Assembly: GCA_027371815.1 (NCBI GenBank)
Contig: DAHXLC010000083.1
Coordinates: forward strand, 1-37,489
DNA: 37,489 nt
From: Candidatus Melainabacteria bacterium
Lineage (GTDB): Bacteria > Cyanobacteriota > Vampirovibrionia > Obscuribacterales > JAKAZS01
Reading direction: 5' to 3'
The notes under the pieces are model-generated. The model had not been told where the DNA came from. It worked only from the letters and a program-made list of their open reading frames with translations, and did no database searches. The number at the start of each line of letters is the position of its first letter. Position 1 is the first letter of the stretch. This document shows positions 8,766 through 16,752 of this stretch, piece by piece. Both the position numbers and the translations under genes were made by a program.

Positions 8766-9939
8766 TACCAGTTTTAAACCATCACTAAAAGCTTTAAGCT
8801 TTACCGAATCAGTAATTCGCGAAATGTCCCGCATCGCAGTTTCGCATAAAGCAATTAATTTAGCTCAAGGCTTACCAGACTTTGAAGCCAACTTAGATTT
8901 TAAAGAAGCTGGAGCGCTTGCAATTAAAGATAATATCAATCAATATGCCATAACTTGGGGCGATAAATTGCTAAGACAGTCTATAGCTGATAAATACAGT
9001 TCAAGCTTAAATAGTGCGCTTAATCCTGAAACCGAAATAACAGTTACCTGTGGCGCTACTGAAGCAATGATTGCCACATTTTTAGCACTCATAAATCCTG
9101 GTGATGAAGTTATTATGTTTGAACCATATTATGAAAATTATGCACCCGATACCATTTTATCCGGTGCGCAACCTAAATATGTCCAATTACAGCCACCAAA
9201 TTGGGAATTTAACGAAACCGAATTAACCCAAGCTTTTAACAATAAGACTAAGGCTATAATTATCAACACCCCACATAATCCAACTGGAAAAGTCTTTAAT
9301 CTAGATGAATTAACGATAATTGCCCAGCTTTGTCAAAAGTGGGGAGTTATTGCGATCACAGATGAAATTTATGAACATATACTTTATGATGAGGCGAAAC
9401 ACATTTCTATAGCCAGTTTACCAGGCATGGAACCTTTAAGTGTAACGATTAATAGCCTATCTAAAACCTATAGTTTGACTGGCTGGAGGGTAGGCTGGGC
9501 GATAGCTAACAGTGAATTTACTAAAGCCATTCGCAAAGTGCATGATTTTTTAACCGTTGGTTCACCAGCACCACTACAAAGAGGCGCAGTAAGAGCTCTT
9601 AATGCCGATGCAAAATTTTATGCTGATTTAAAAGAAAGTTACAATTATCGCAGGAATTATCTTAAAGAAATTTTAGATAATTATAGCTTTAACTATTATA
9701 ATCCAAGTGGTGCCTATTACATTTTTACTGATATTAGTAAATTTGGCTATGCTAACGATCTAGATTTTGCCAAAGCCTTAGTTAAAGAAGTCAAAATAGC
9801 AGTAGTGCCAGGATCTAGTTTTATAAATAATGAAAAAATCAAGCATAAATATGTACGTTTTTGTTTTAGTCGTAAACAGGAAACTTTAGCCTTAGCCAAA
9901 GAATACATGACTAAGTTTAAGTCTATTATCACGGTCTAA
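8755..9939 (+). CDS. PLP-dependent class I/II aminotransferase
   Basis: 394 residues from the ATG at 8755. An upstream in-frame start (8677) would give a tail lying wholly inside the previous gene, whereas 8755 begins just before the family's usual N-terminus (SVIREMSRIAVSHKAINLAQGLPDF). The enzyme is a fold-type I aminotransferase. Visible signatures are VTCGATEAM (PLP phosphate loop), INTPHNPTGKVF (Asn for PLP O3'), AITDEIYEHILY (Asp/Tyr), the Schiff-base lysine K237 in SLSKTYSLTGWRVGWA, and the substrate-carboxylate Arg in KYVRFCFSR. The closest look is the aspartate/methionine/kynurenine aminotransferase group (YbdL, KAT-like). The substrate cannot be fixed from sequence. The gene overlaps the preceding one by 11 bp. 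Confidence 0.92.
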   Translation: MKINTSFKPSLKALSFTESVIREMSRIAVSHKAINLAQGLPDFEANLDFKEAGALAIKDNINQYAITWGDKLLRQSIADKYSSSLNSALNPETEITVTCGATEAMIATFLALINPGDEVIMFEPYYENYAPDTILSGAQPKYVQLQPPNWEFNETELTQAFNNKTKAIIINTPHNPTGKVFNLDELTIIAQLCQKWGVIAITDEIYEHILYDEAKHISIASLPGMEPLSVTINSLSKTYSLTGWRVGWAIANSEFTKAIRKVHDFLTVGSPAPLQRGAVRALNADAKFYADLKESYNYRRNYLKEILDNYSFNYYNPSGAYYIFTDISKFGYANDLDFAKALVKEVKIAVVPGSSFINNEKIKHKYVRFCFSRKQETLALAKEYMTKFKSIITV

Positions 9940-9940
9940 T

Positions 9941-9986
9941 GTTGTTAGTTATTTGATATAAAAAAAAATTATTAAATAATGACAAC
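9941..9986. terminator. Likely bidirectional terminator between convergent genes
   Basis: GTTGTTAGTTATTT (9941-9954) pairs with AAATAATGACAAC (9974-9986) with one bulge and one G-U pair. The loop is A-rich (AAAAAAAAA at 9960-9968). It lies between the aminotransferase stop (+) and the phosphatase stop (-). The stem is AT-rich, so its strength is uncertain. Confidence 0.4.
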
Positions 9987-10020
9987 CAATACAAGTTGCC
10001 AAATAATTTGCTAAAAATAT

Positions 10021-11436
10021 TTATTTAGATATAATAAATTCATCAATTATTTGGTCGCTAGCAGTTACCTGCTTAATTTTTAAACTGTTAGCCGTTTCTT
10101 CTACAAGCGTAAATGAATAATCATTACCTAAATATATATTGGTAAATTCTTCTTGATTATCTTTAAATACTTTAGGATTGTATAATGGTGCGCCACCACT
10201 ACCAGTAACTAAATAAATTACCCCCTTAGGCTTTGTTTGCTTTTTACCATCATATATTTTATCTAAAATAAATGATGGTTGTTTATTTGTGTTCTCTACG
10301 TTATTAGTATTGAAATTTAACGGATAAGATCTTTGGTAACAATGAGCATGTCCGGTAAAAACCAGATCAACACCGTACTTCTGGAAGATATCACTCAAAC
10401 TTCGCATATGATTTTCTTGATGATGAAAAGGATCACTAGAAAAAGCCGGCTGATGGTAACAGACAAATTTCCATTTACAAGCTTTAGCTTTTAACAAATC
10501 GGTTTCAACGAATTGTCTTAAAACGGGATCTTTCCAGTCCTGATATGGGTTAGCATCGAGAACAAGGATATGAGCATAACCCCAATCAAAAGAATAATTT
10601 GCCATAGCAGGAAATCGATCAAAGGTTGAATTTAAAATTTGTTTTTTCATTTTATTACTACAGGCCACTGACAACCATGGGTTATGTTTTAAGCTGACAC
10701 CATTTAAAGGCTCATCAAAAAAATAAAAATAACCAAGCGCATCTTTATGAATACTTAAATCCGTTTTATAATCGGCACCAGTAAGTGCCATATCATGATT
10801 ACCTAAGGCCGGAAAAAACATAATTGATCTTAATAATGGCGCACCACTAAATATAGAAGGATTGTCACAGTTGTAAACAGGAAAGAATTTTTCCAGGTAT
10901 TCATGAACCAAACCTCGGCGATAAACAATATCACCCGGCATAAGGACAAAATCAACATTACGTTTAAATAAATTATAGGCCAATTCCTTCTGCCCTGGTG
11001 ACCCATAACCAAGATCGCCAAATACCGCAAATTTTGTATTGCCCGTTGAACGTGACTTGGCCTGAGCCTGAAAAATCACGGTCTCATTCTCAACTATTTT
11101 ATAGTCAAATTCTAAATTTGGTTTAACATTCTCAAGCTTACAGAGATATTCATAAAATTCAGCCTTAGCGAAATTACCAATTTGCTTAACGGTTATTTTT
11201 TTTTGTTCTTGCCAATTTAAATTAGCTTGTTTTAAATATATCTTTAGTTTGGGATTAATAGCGTCACTAACAAAAATAAGATCATAGCTTTCTAAAGCTA
11301 AAATATTAGGGTGATTTCCTAATTGCAAATAAGGTTTAACCAGAAAGTTTAATGAAGCCAATGCCTTTACTTGAAAACTACTGGTGGAGAGAACCAGAAA
11401 AATCAAACTCAAGATTAATGACTTGGATTTAGACAT
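10021..11436 (-). CDS. Secreted purple-acid-phosphatase-like metallophosphoesterase
   Basis: 471 residues with an N-terminal signal peptide (MSKSKSLILSLIFLVLSTS, then FQVKALA). All five metallophosphoesterase blocks are present in order: FGDLGYG, MPGDIVYRRG (the GDxxY block whose Tyr is the iron ligand and gives the purple colour), ALGNHDM, CYHQPAF, and FTGHAHCYQRSYPL (GHxHxYxR). This is the pattern of purple acid phosphatases, which release phosphate from esters with a dinuclear Fe-metal centre. A beta-rich N-terminal domain (about 30-130) fits the fibronectin-like domain of this family. It is probably extracytoplasmic and used for phosphate scavenging. The start lies only 15 nt downstream of the tRNA-Phe 3' end with no Shine-Dalgarno sequence, suggesting a common transcript. 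Confidence 0.9.
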   Translation of the reverse strand: MSKSKSLILSLIFLVLSTSSFQVKALASLNFLVKPYLQLGNHPNILALESYDLIFVSDAINPKLKIYLKQANLNWQEQKKITVKQIGNFAKAEFYEYLCKLENVKPNLEFDYKIVENETVIFQAQAKSRSTGNTKFAVFGDLGYGSPGQKELAYNLFKRNVDFVLMPGDIVYRRGLVHEYLEKFFPVYNCDNPSIFSGAPLLRSIMFFPALGNHDMALTGADYKTDLSIHKDALGYFYFFDEPLNGVSLKHNPWLSVACSNKMKKQILNSTFDRFPAMANYSFDWGYAHILVLDANPYQDWKDPVLRQFVETDLLKAKACKWKFVCYHQPAFSSDPFHHQENHMRSLSDIFQKYGVDLVFTGHAHCYQRSYPLNFNTNNVENTNKQPSFILDKIYDGKKQTKPKGVIYLVTGSGGAPLYNPKVFKDNQEEFTNIYLGNDYSFTLVEETANSLKIKQVTASDQIIDEFIISK

Positions 11437-11451
11437 AATAAATTAAAGGAA

Positions 11452-11524
11452 TGCCGAGAGCCGGGATTGAACCGGCGACACAAGGATTTTCAGTCCTCCG
11501 CTCTACCGACTGAGCTACCTCGGC
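11452..11524 (-). tRNA. tRNA-Phe (GAA)
   Basis: A complete 73-nt cloverleaf. The acceptor stem is GCCGAGG paired with TCTCGGC (one G-U), the D arm is GCTCAGTCGGTAGAGC, the anticodon stem is GAGGA/TCCTT with loop CTGAAAA (anticodon GAA, genomic 489-491 of the 11 kb block, i.e. 11489-11491), and the T arm carries GGTTCAATCC. The discriminator base is A. CCA is not encoded. An AT-rich TATATT box about 20 nt upstream may serve as its -10. Confidence 0.97.
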
Positions 11525-11644
11525 AAGATAGTACGCATTAATAAAAAATATAACATATAAATTTATTTAAAAATTACTTTTGTCAAATTTATATACAATT
11601 TCTTTATAAATTTATGCTTAAGCCTGATTTTAAATATTTTAACT

Positions 11645-12253
11645 TTAGTGGATTAATTGTCCAATAATTGGCATCGTGCGATTGTAAATTCCCGAAATCC
11701 TTAACCCTTGTTTATCTTTACGCACTAAAACATCAGCTAAGATCTGCTGAACAGTTGGACTTTTAGTGGTCTGGAACAACATATTACCTTGGAAACCCAC
11801 CACTACCGATCCATCAGGATTAATGGCCAAGGCCTTAACATCAGTGGTTTGAAACTGACCAGCATAATGTCCCTGGAGAATTCCATTAGCTAAATCGGCA
11901 GACCAAAAATTAGCATTAAACATACTATTTGCCTCGCTAGTCATCCATTTAGCGGCTTCTTGGTGATTATTTAATGCACTTGAGGCATTATAATCCATCG
12001 AACCAGTTAACCACCATTTCACAAAATCAACCGCTAGCTTTGGCTCCACTTCAAATTGCACCTTATTTGCATCATTTTCACTTTTATTGGAGTTATTTTC
12101 TGATTTACTGTTGTTGTTGTTGTTGTTGTTTTGAGAAACATCGCTATTATTGCCAAACCCCACAAAAATTGTTAATAAACCAATTAACAGTAATCCTAGA
12201 AAAATTTTATCCTGAACGATTTTAGTTAAAGTAGTTTTAAAAATCTCATTCAT
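11645..12253 (-). CDS. Membrane-anchored protein with poly-Asn linker, function unknown
   Basis: 202 residues. The N-terminal cytoplasmic stub is followed by one membrane helix (IFLGLLLIGLLTIFVGFG, about 18-35). Then comes a low-complexity Asn/Ser/Lys/Glu linker with seven consecutive Asn encoded by AAC repeats. The C-terminal domain of ~130 residues starts VDFVKWWLTGSMDY and ends ISGIYNRTMPIIGQL. The single N-terminal anchor with a small alpha+beta domain recalls NTF2-like/VirB8-type periplasmic domains, but no diagnostic motif is visible, so this is a guess. A good ribosome binding site (AGAGG, 8 nt upstream) supports the ATG. It is divergent from the gene at 12399 and likely in its own transcript. 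Confidence 0.75.
   Translation of the reverse strand: MNEIFKTTLTKIVQDKIFLGLLLIGLLTIFVGFGNNSDVSQNNNNNNNSKSENNSNKSENDANKVQFEVEPKLAVDFVKWWLTGSMDYNASSALNNHQEAAKWMTSEANSMFNANFWSADLANGILQGHYAGQFQTTDVKALAINPDGSVVVGFQGNMLFQTTKSPTVQQILADVLVRKDKQGLRISGIYNRTMPIIGQLIH
12110..12130. repeat. Trinucleotide microsatellite (AAC)7 inside a coding region
   Basis: Seven tandem AAC codons on the minus strand encode the poly-Asn run of the membrane-anchored protein. Because the unit is 3 bp, slippage would change linker length without breaking the frame. Confidence 0.85.
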
Positions 12254-12398
12254 AAATGCGCCTCTAGATAAAATTTAAATTATCTTATTTCAGATATTAT
12301 TTATATTTTGTAACAAATAAAAAAAAATGCAAGTATTACAATAGTAATGTTCCCATCAAAAAAGATTAATTTTTTTATTTTTAGCTTACAATTAACCT

Positions 12399-12686
12399 AT
12401 GGATCAAAATAATAATAAGCACAATAATGCTGAAAAAGCAATAAATGATATTACATTTGGCGCTTATACAATTAAATTGCCCAATGATCAAATGTCAGCC
12501 TTACAGTCAATTTGGCTAGAATTAAAGAAATCTTATGGAACGCATTCTCCAGACAAAAGTGCCATGATCCAACAAGCAATTTCAATATGGTTACAACGCT
12601 GGGAATCAGATGATCGTTCACAATTACTTGAAGACTTACTTTTAATGAAGGCTGATAGTAAAAAACGACAATACCGCCGGTATTAA
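12399..12686 (+). CDS. Small ribbon-helix-helix-like protein
   Basis: 95 residues. A polar Asn-rich N-terminus (MDQNNNKHNNAEKA) precedes a segment shaped like a MetJ/Arc ribbon-helix-helix: a short strand AYTIKLPND, a helix QMSALQSIWLELKKSYG, a loop with SPDKS and a second helix AMIQQAISIWLQRWE. That would make it a dimeric DNA-binding regulator. The basic C-terminus (KADSKKRQYRRY) could add nucleic-acid contact. No partner toxin is adjacent. The family call rests on secondary-structure pattern only. It is divergent from the poly-Asn membrane protein and could regulate the shared gap. No clear Shine-Dalgarno sequence is present. Confidence 0.6.
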   Translation: MDQNNNKHNNAEKAINDITFGAYTIKLPNDQMSALQSIWLELKKSYGTHSPDKSAMIQQAISIWLQRWESDDRSQLLEDLLLMKADSKKRQYRRY

Positions 12687-12722
12687 CCATAAAACTGACT
12701 AAAATTGCTAATCTCATTAATT

Positions 12723-12761
12723 AAATTAAGTAAGCCAAAAAAAATTAAGCTTACTTAATTT
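12723..12761. terminator. Bidirectional terminator between convergent genes
   Basis: A perfect 13-bp inverted repeat AAATTAAGTAAGC (12723-12735) / GCTTACTTAATTT (12749-12761) flanks an A-rich 13-nt loop. It sits between the convergent 12399 gene (+) and the DedA gene (-). The right arm overlaps the last codons of the DedA gene. Confidence 0.6.
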
Positions 12762-13369
12762 TCCGGCTTTAAATGATGATATAAATACCAAGAGCCTAAA
12801 ATAACGCAGGTCAAAACAATGGCTATATCAAATTTATGCCATATAGAAACAAAGGCTTCAAGATTTTCACCAAATTTTATGCCAATATAAGTCAAACAAT
12901 AACACCAAAGCAATGAGCCAACAAAGGTCAAAAGACAAAACATCCCAAAATGAGCTTTTAAAACTCCGGCCGGAAAAGAAATAAAAGTTCTTACAACTGG
13001 TAGCATTCGACAAATAAAAAAAGTCACATCACCAAACTTATCTACCCAAATTTCGGCCAATTTAAGATCTTTTTCCTTGATTAATAAATATTTACCATAT
13101 TTTAATAAAAAAGGTCTTCCACCGTAAAGACCTAAAAGATAGGATGGAATAGAGCCGATTAAACAGCCAAAGGCTCCAGCCAAAGCCGATAAATGAAAAT
13201 TCAATTTGCCTTGCTGAACTAAAAATCCTGCTGTGGGCATAATGGCCTCACTAGGTAAAGGAATATTAGCAGATTCAATTGCCATCATAACAATTACGCC
13301 AAAATAGCCAAAACTTAACACTAATTCTTTAATTGCTAGTAAAATAGGATCTAAAAATTGATGTAGCAA
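12755..13369 (-). CDS. DedA-family membrane protein (VTT/SNARE-associated domain)
   Basis: 204 residues from a TTG at 13369. This start was chosen because GAGAGGAG (13378-13385) lies 8 nt upstream. A longer in-frame TTG at 13411 would push 40 bp into the opposite-strand selB and has no such site. DedA proteins are polytopic inner-membrane transporters or scramblases, some of which flip undecaprenyl phosphate or phosphatidylethanolamine. Signatures are the re-entrant acidic loop ESANIPLPSEAIMP (about 30-43), the glycine-rich AFGCLIGSIPSYLLG, and the second half FFICRMLPVVRTFISFPAG with the conserved Arg residues. Several hydrophobic segments continue to the C-terminus. The start codon is separated from that of selB by a single base. 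Confidence 0.88.
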   Translation of the reverse strand: MLHQFLDPILLAIKELVLSFGYFGVIVMMAIESANIPLPSEAIMPTAGFLVQQGKLNFHLSALAGAFGCLIGSIPSYLLGLYGGRPFLLKYGKYLLIKEKDLKLAEIWVDKFGDVTFFICRMLPVVRTFISFPAGVLKAHFGMFCLLTFVGSLLWCYCLTYIGIKFGENLEAFVSIWHKFDIAIVLTCVILGSWYLYHHLKPEN

Positions 13370-13370
13370 A

Positions 13371-15335
13371 ATGAAAACTCCTCTCAAAACCAATAAAATC
13401 TCAATTGACAAATTATATTTTACCGTAGTTACAGCAGGACATGTTGATCATGGTAAAACTTCATTAATTGAAAGCTTAACCAATACTAATCCAGATAGAT
13501 TAATTGAAGAACAGTTAAGGTCTATGACTATTGATCTCGGTTATGCACATTATTCAACTAAAGTAACCTATAAAAATTTTGTAAAAGACTTAATTATTGG
13601 CTTTGTTGATGTGCCCGGTCATGATCGATTCTTGCGCAATATGCTTTGTGGCGTTAGCTGTCAGAATACCGCATTATTAGTCGTAGCAGCCAATGAATCA
13701 ATTAAGCCACAAACCATTCAACATGTCAAAATCTTAAACTTACTAGGCTATAAAAATATCCTCACGGTAATTACTAAAGCTGATTTAGTCGATTCACAAA
13801 CTATTGCTAAAGTAAAATTAGCTACTGAAAATTTACTTAAGGAGAATAACTTAAATTCAAATAATATCATTGTTTTTTCAATCTATGACTTAACGACCGT
13901 CAATAATCTTAAAACAGCCCTAGAAACATATGCACAAGAACTTCTGGACAATTTGTTTATGAGCCCTGAATTTAATGCACCAACAGCCTATATGCCAATA
14001 GATCGGATTTTCAATAAAGTTGGGCTGGGAACTATAATTACGGGTAGTTTAATACAAGGTTTTATTGACTACACCCAAACAATTTATATTGAACCTGGCA
14101 ATCTGATTGCCAAAATCAAATCATTACAAAGCTTTAATGAAAACGTCTCGTATGGGTATACTGGTGCCCGATTAGCACTTAACCTCAACCTTAAACAAGG
14201 TAAGGAAAAAGATATTAAACGTGGATCAGTGCTATCAAATCAAAAGCTAGAATCTACGGACAGTTTAATTATTTATCTGACCACACCGCCAAATAGCAAG
14301 TACGAGAAATTAAAAGCCATTTCGGATCTAACTCTTTACCATAACTGTGCTGAACGCCAGGGTAAATGTTTTAAATATAAAACGACTGACAAGCTAATTA
14401 CCAAAATCAAGTTAAACGAAAACATCGTAGCTTTTCCTGGTGATCGCTGTATCGTTAAATTTAAAAATGACGATATCTATGGTGGTATCATAATTTCCAC
14501 TAGTGATTTTATTGATTTTAAATTAATTAGTATGCAAAAACTAGTCAGTCTAATTATGAAAAATGACTATCAAGGATCTGTTTTATTAATTCTTGAACAA
14601 GTGTTATTTATGCCCAAAAGTAATCTAGCTTTTTTTATACCAGCTAATCTCCTAAACGATACCTTAAATAATTTAAATACTGACGATCAACTTAAAATTA
14701 TTGATGATGTAATATTTTTAACTTCTGAATATGAAAATATACTTAAGAAATTAATAAAATTTATTGAGTATAATACAAACCAATCTACAGTCAACAAGGC
14801 TTCTATTGCTAATTATCTTGACAATAATGTCTTTAAAGACATTATTGTCAACACCCAAAATTTAGTAAATAGTTTTATAAATGACTTAATTGCTAAAAAT
14901 TTAATTGAAATCTTTTATGACAACATTAGATTAAAATTTAGCAATAAAGATTTGAGTCTTTCTGATTTAGCTAAACAAATTCTTAAAATATTACATCAAT
15001 TTAAATGCATTGAAATTAAATTTATCGCCAAGGAATTAAATATTGAAAGTCCGCTAATTAAACGGATCCTTAAAGATATGGAAACCGCAGGACATCTATT
15101 CATTATTGATTATGATTACGTTTGCCTAAGTTCAGTAATAGCTAGCGCCCAAACAGTGCTCCTTATGCTTTGGGATAAAAATAAAAACATTACCCCTAAA
15201 GATTTTAAAGAATCGCTAAATGTTACCCGCAAATATGCTCTAGCTTTATTACGATTTTTTGATGACCGCCAAATTACGAGACTGGATGATAAAGGTCGAA
15301 AATTAGTACCAAACCGATTTATTAATTTTACCTAA
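13371..15335 (+). CDS. selB: Selenocysteine-specific translation elongation factor SelB
   Basis: 654 residues. The N-terminal EF-Tu-like GTPase has G1 GHVDHGKTS (23-31), switch region EEQLRSMTIDLGYA (46-59), G3 DVPGH (80-84) and G4 TKAD (135-138). The TIDLG stretch, FLRNMLCG, VVAANES and PQTIQHVKIL follow the SelB pattern rather than EF-Tu. Beta-barrel domains follow (DRIFNKVGLGTIITGSL, about 215-230), then about 250 residues with winged-helix character that in SelB bind the SECIS hairpin. SelB delivers Sec-tRNA to UGA codons. Switch I differs from the usual EEKRGITIDLG (RG-I becomes RS-M), and DEG is NES. No selA, selD or selC is in the window. No Shine-Dalgarno sequence precedes the ATG. 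Confidence 0.9.
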   Translation: MKTPLKTNKISIDKLYFTVVTAGHVDHGKTSLIESLTNTNPDRLIEEQLRSMTIDLGYAHYSTKVTYKNFVKDLIIGFVDVPGHDRFLRNMLCGVSCQNTALLVVAANESIKPQTIQHVKILNLLGYKNILTVITKADLVDSQTIAKVKLATENLLKENNLNSNNIIVFSIYDLTTVNNLKTALETYAQELLDNLFMSPEFNAPTAYMPIDRIFNKVGLGTIITGSLIQGFIDYTQTIYIEPGNLIAKIKSLQSFNENVSYGYTGARLALNLNLKQGKEKDIKRGSVLSNQKLESTDSLIIYLTTPPNSKYEKLKAISDLTLYHNCAERQGKCFKYKTTDKLITKIKLNENIVAFPGDRCIVKFKNDDIYGGIIISTSDFIDFKLISMQKLVSLIMKNDYQGSVLLILEQVLFMPKSNLAFFIPANLLNDTLNNLNTDDQLKIIDDVIFLTSEYENILKKLIKFIEYNTNQSTVNKASIANYLDNNVFKDIIVNTQNLVNSFINDLIAKNLIEIFYDNIRLKFSNKDLSLSDLAKQILKILHQFKCIEIKFIAKELNIESPLIKRILKDMETAGHLFIIDYDYVCLSSVIASAQTVLLMLWDKNKNITPKDFKESLNVTRKYALALLRFFDDRQITRLDDKGRKLVPNRFINFT

Positions 15336-15342
15336 TCATAAT

Positions 15343-16752
15343 CTATAGATTTACTATTTCAACTTCGCTTTCAGATTCAGCATTAGAGAAATAATATTTT
15401 ATATTAGTCATAAGATCAATTTGTATCCATTTAAATAACGTATGACGACCTTGATTTTTATGAAGACAATCTAAAACAAATTTATTTCCATAAAGCGGAT
15501 TACCTTCCAGAAAAGACACGTGACCAACATTTTTAAATACCCGCGCAATGCGAACATCAATATAAGGATTCAATTTAAGTAAAGCTTTTTCATTAATTAA
15601 TGGACAATTTTTCAAACCATCATTAGAAATATAGATAGCTGAACTAACCGGAGTAATTCCATCATTTAAAGCATAAGACTGTTTAATTCCATTAATATAA
15701 CTTGCTTGATTATTAACCTTCACATTGGCCATTTCTGAATTTAAATATTTTAAGGCAGAATTAGTATTACCAAATAACAAGGGAATTCGCACCATTAAGA
15801 TATGATAAGGCCAAGTTATAATATTTTCAATTTTTCTTAAGCCTTTGTCTCTTAAATAAGAATTAGAAATATAGCCAGCATAGGTAATAAATTTATCCTT
15901 ACATACTAATGATTCTATATTTATGGCTTTTAGTGTTTGATTGGCTTCACTAACTACACGTAAATCACCTCTTGGACCTAGTGGCACTTTAGCTTTAAAC
16001 TTGCCAACATCAGGAATCAAACTATCCATATTATCCCACTTAAGATCCTGAAGATAATTGGGATGATCCTTAAAATAAATTTTATAGCCAATGGCATTTA
16101 AAGTTTTAGCTGGTGGACAAAGTGGCGTATCATTTAAAGAATACTGGAACCAGTCACTGGAAAATAATGGCGAACCATGAAAAGGACTGCCCATGCTTAA
16201 GACCACATCAACTAACGCTGCCACTATTGAGTCCGTTAAAGCTGCCTGAATTAAATTACCACCCATCGACAAACACATTACGGCAATAGTTTTATTCCCA
16301 AACCGGCGATACACCCTTCGCAATGACTGCTGTAAACGTGGTGTCAAATCACGTATTCGAGCTTTGCTGTTATAACGATATAAATATATTTTATAATGAC
16401 GATTAAAATCAGCATTGGTATGCTTAATAAACTTATCCCAGCGAAAGGCATATTTACCCTCTCCTGAGCCACCATGAATTAGTAAAAGCGGATTACGATT
16501 GCCAATGGGTGTATTATCCCATTGATAAACTTGACCTAAATTGGCCACTTGTCTATAGAACTTTTTGTCTTTCGCTTTAGGCAATAACGGATAATTATAA
16601 TAGGCAAGATTATTTTGACTTGATCTAATTTTATGTACCTTTATATCAAATAAAGCATAAGCATTAGTTTGACTAAAAGTAAAAATTAATAAAGTAATAA
16701 TTTTAGTCAGTTTAAGCAAAATAACTTTTGTTTTAAAACAACTAATCTTCAC
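15343..16752 (-). CDS. Secreted alpha/beta-hydrolase (lipase/esterase-like)
   Basis: 469 residues from a GTG at 16752 that overlaps the icd stop by 11 bp, so translation is probably coupled to icd. The N-terminus carries a hydrophobic signal segment (VILLKLTKIITLLIFTFSQ, then TNAYA). The oxyanion region is LLLIHGGSGEG, the nucleophile elbow is VMCLSMGGN (the usual first Gly is Cys here), the acid is probably Asp in LNDGITPVSS, and the base is His in FKNVGHVSFLEG. This order is that of a serine hydrolase, and the HGGSGEG plus SMGG pattern suggests lipase or esterase rather than peptidase. Substrate is unknown. Pairing a secreted hydrolase with a TCA-cycle gene probably reflects shared transcription, not shared function. 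Confidence 0.8.
   Translation of the reverse strand: MKISCFKTKVILLKLTKIITLLIFTFSQTNAYALFDIKVHKIRSSQNNLAYYNYPLLPKAKDKKFYRQVANLGQVYQWDNTPIGNRNPLLLIHGGSGEGKYAFRWDKFIKHTNADFNRHYKIYLYRYNSKARIRDLTPRLQQSLRRVYRRFGNKTIAVMCLSMGGNLIQAALTDSIVAALVDVVLSMGSPFHGSPLFSSDWFQYSLNDTPLCPPAKTLNAIGYKIYFKDHPNYLQDLKWDNMDSLIPDVGKFKAKVPLGPRGDLRVVSEANQTLKAINIESLVCKDKFITYAGYISNSYLRDKGLRKIENIITWPYHILMVRIPLLFGNTNSALKYLNSEMANVKVNNQASYINGIKQSYALNDGITPVSSAIYISNDGLKNCPLINEKALLKLNPYIDVRIARVFKNVGHVSFLEGNPLYGNKFVLDCLHKNQGRHTLFKWIQIDLMTNIKYYFSNAESESEVEIVNL

Noticed and set aside
11974-12225. Plus-strand ORF with a poly-Cys run
   Set aside because: It is the antisense shadow of the AAC repeat in the membrane-anchored protein; no independent support.
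13370-13411. Longer DedA start at TTG 13411
   Set aside because: It overlaps selB coding by 41 bp and lacks a ribosome binding site; TTG 13369 has GAGAGGAG 8 nt upstream.
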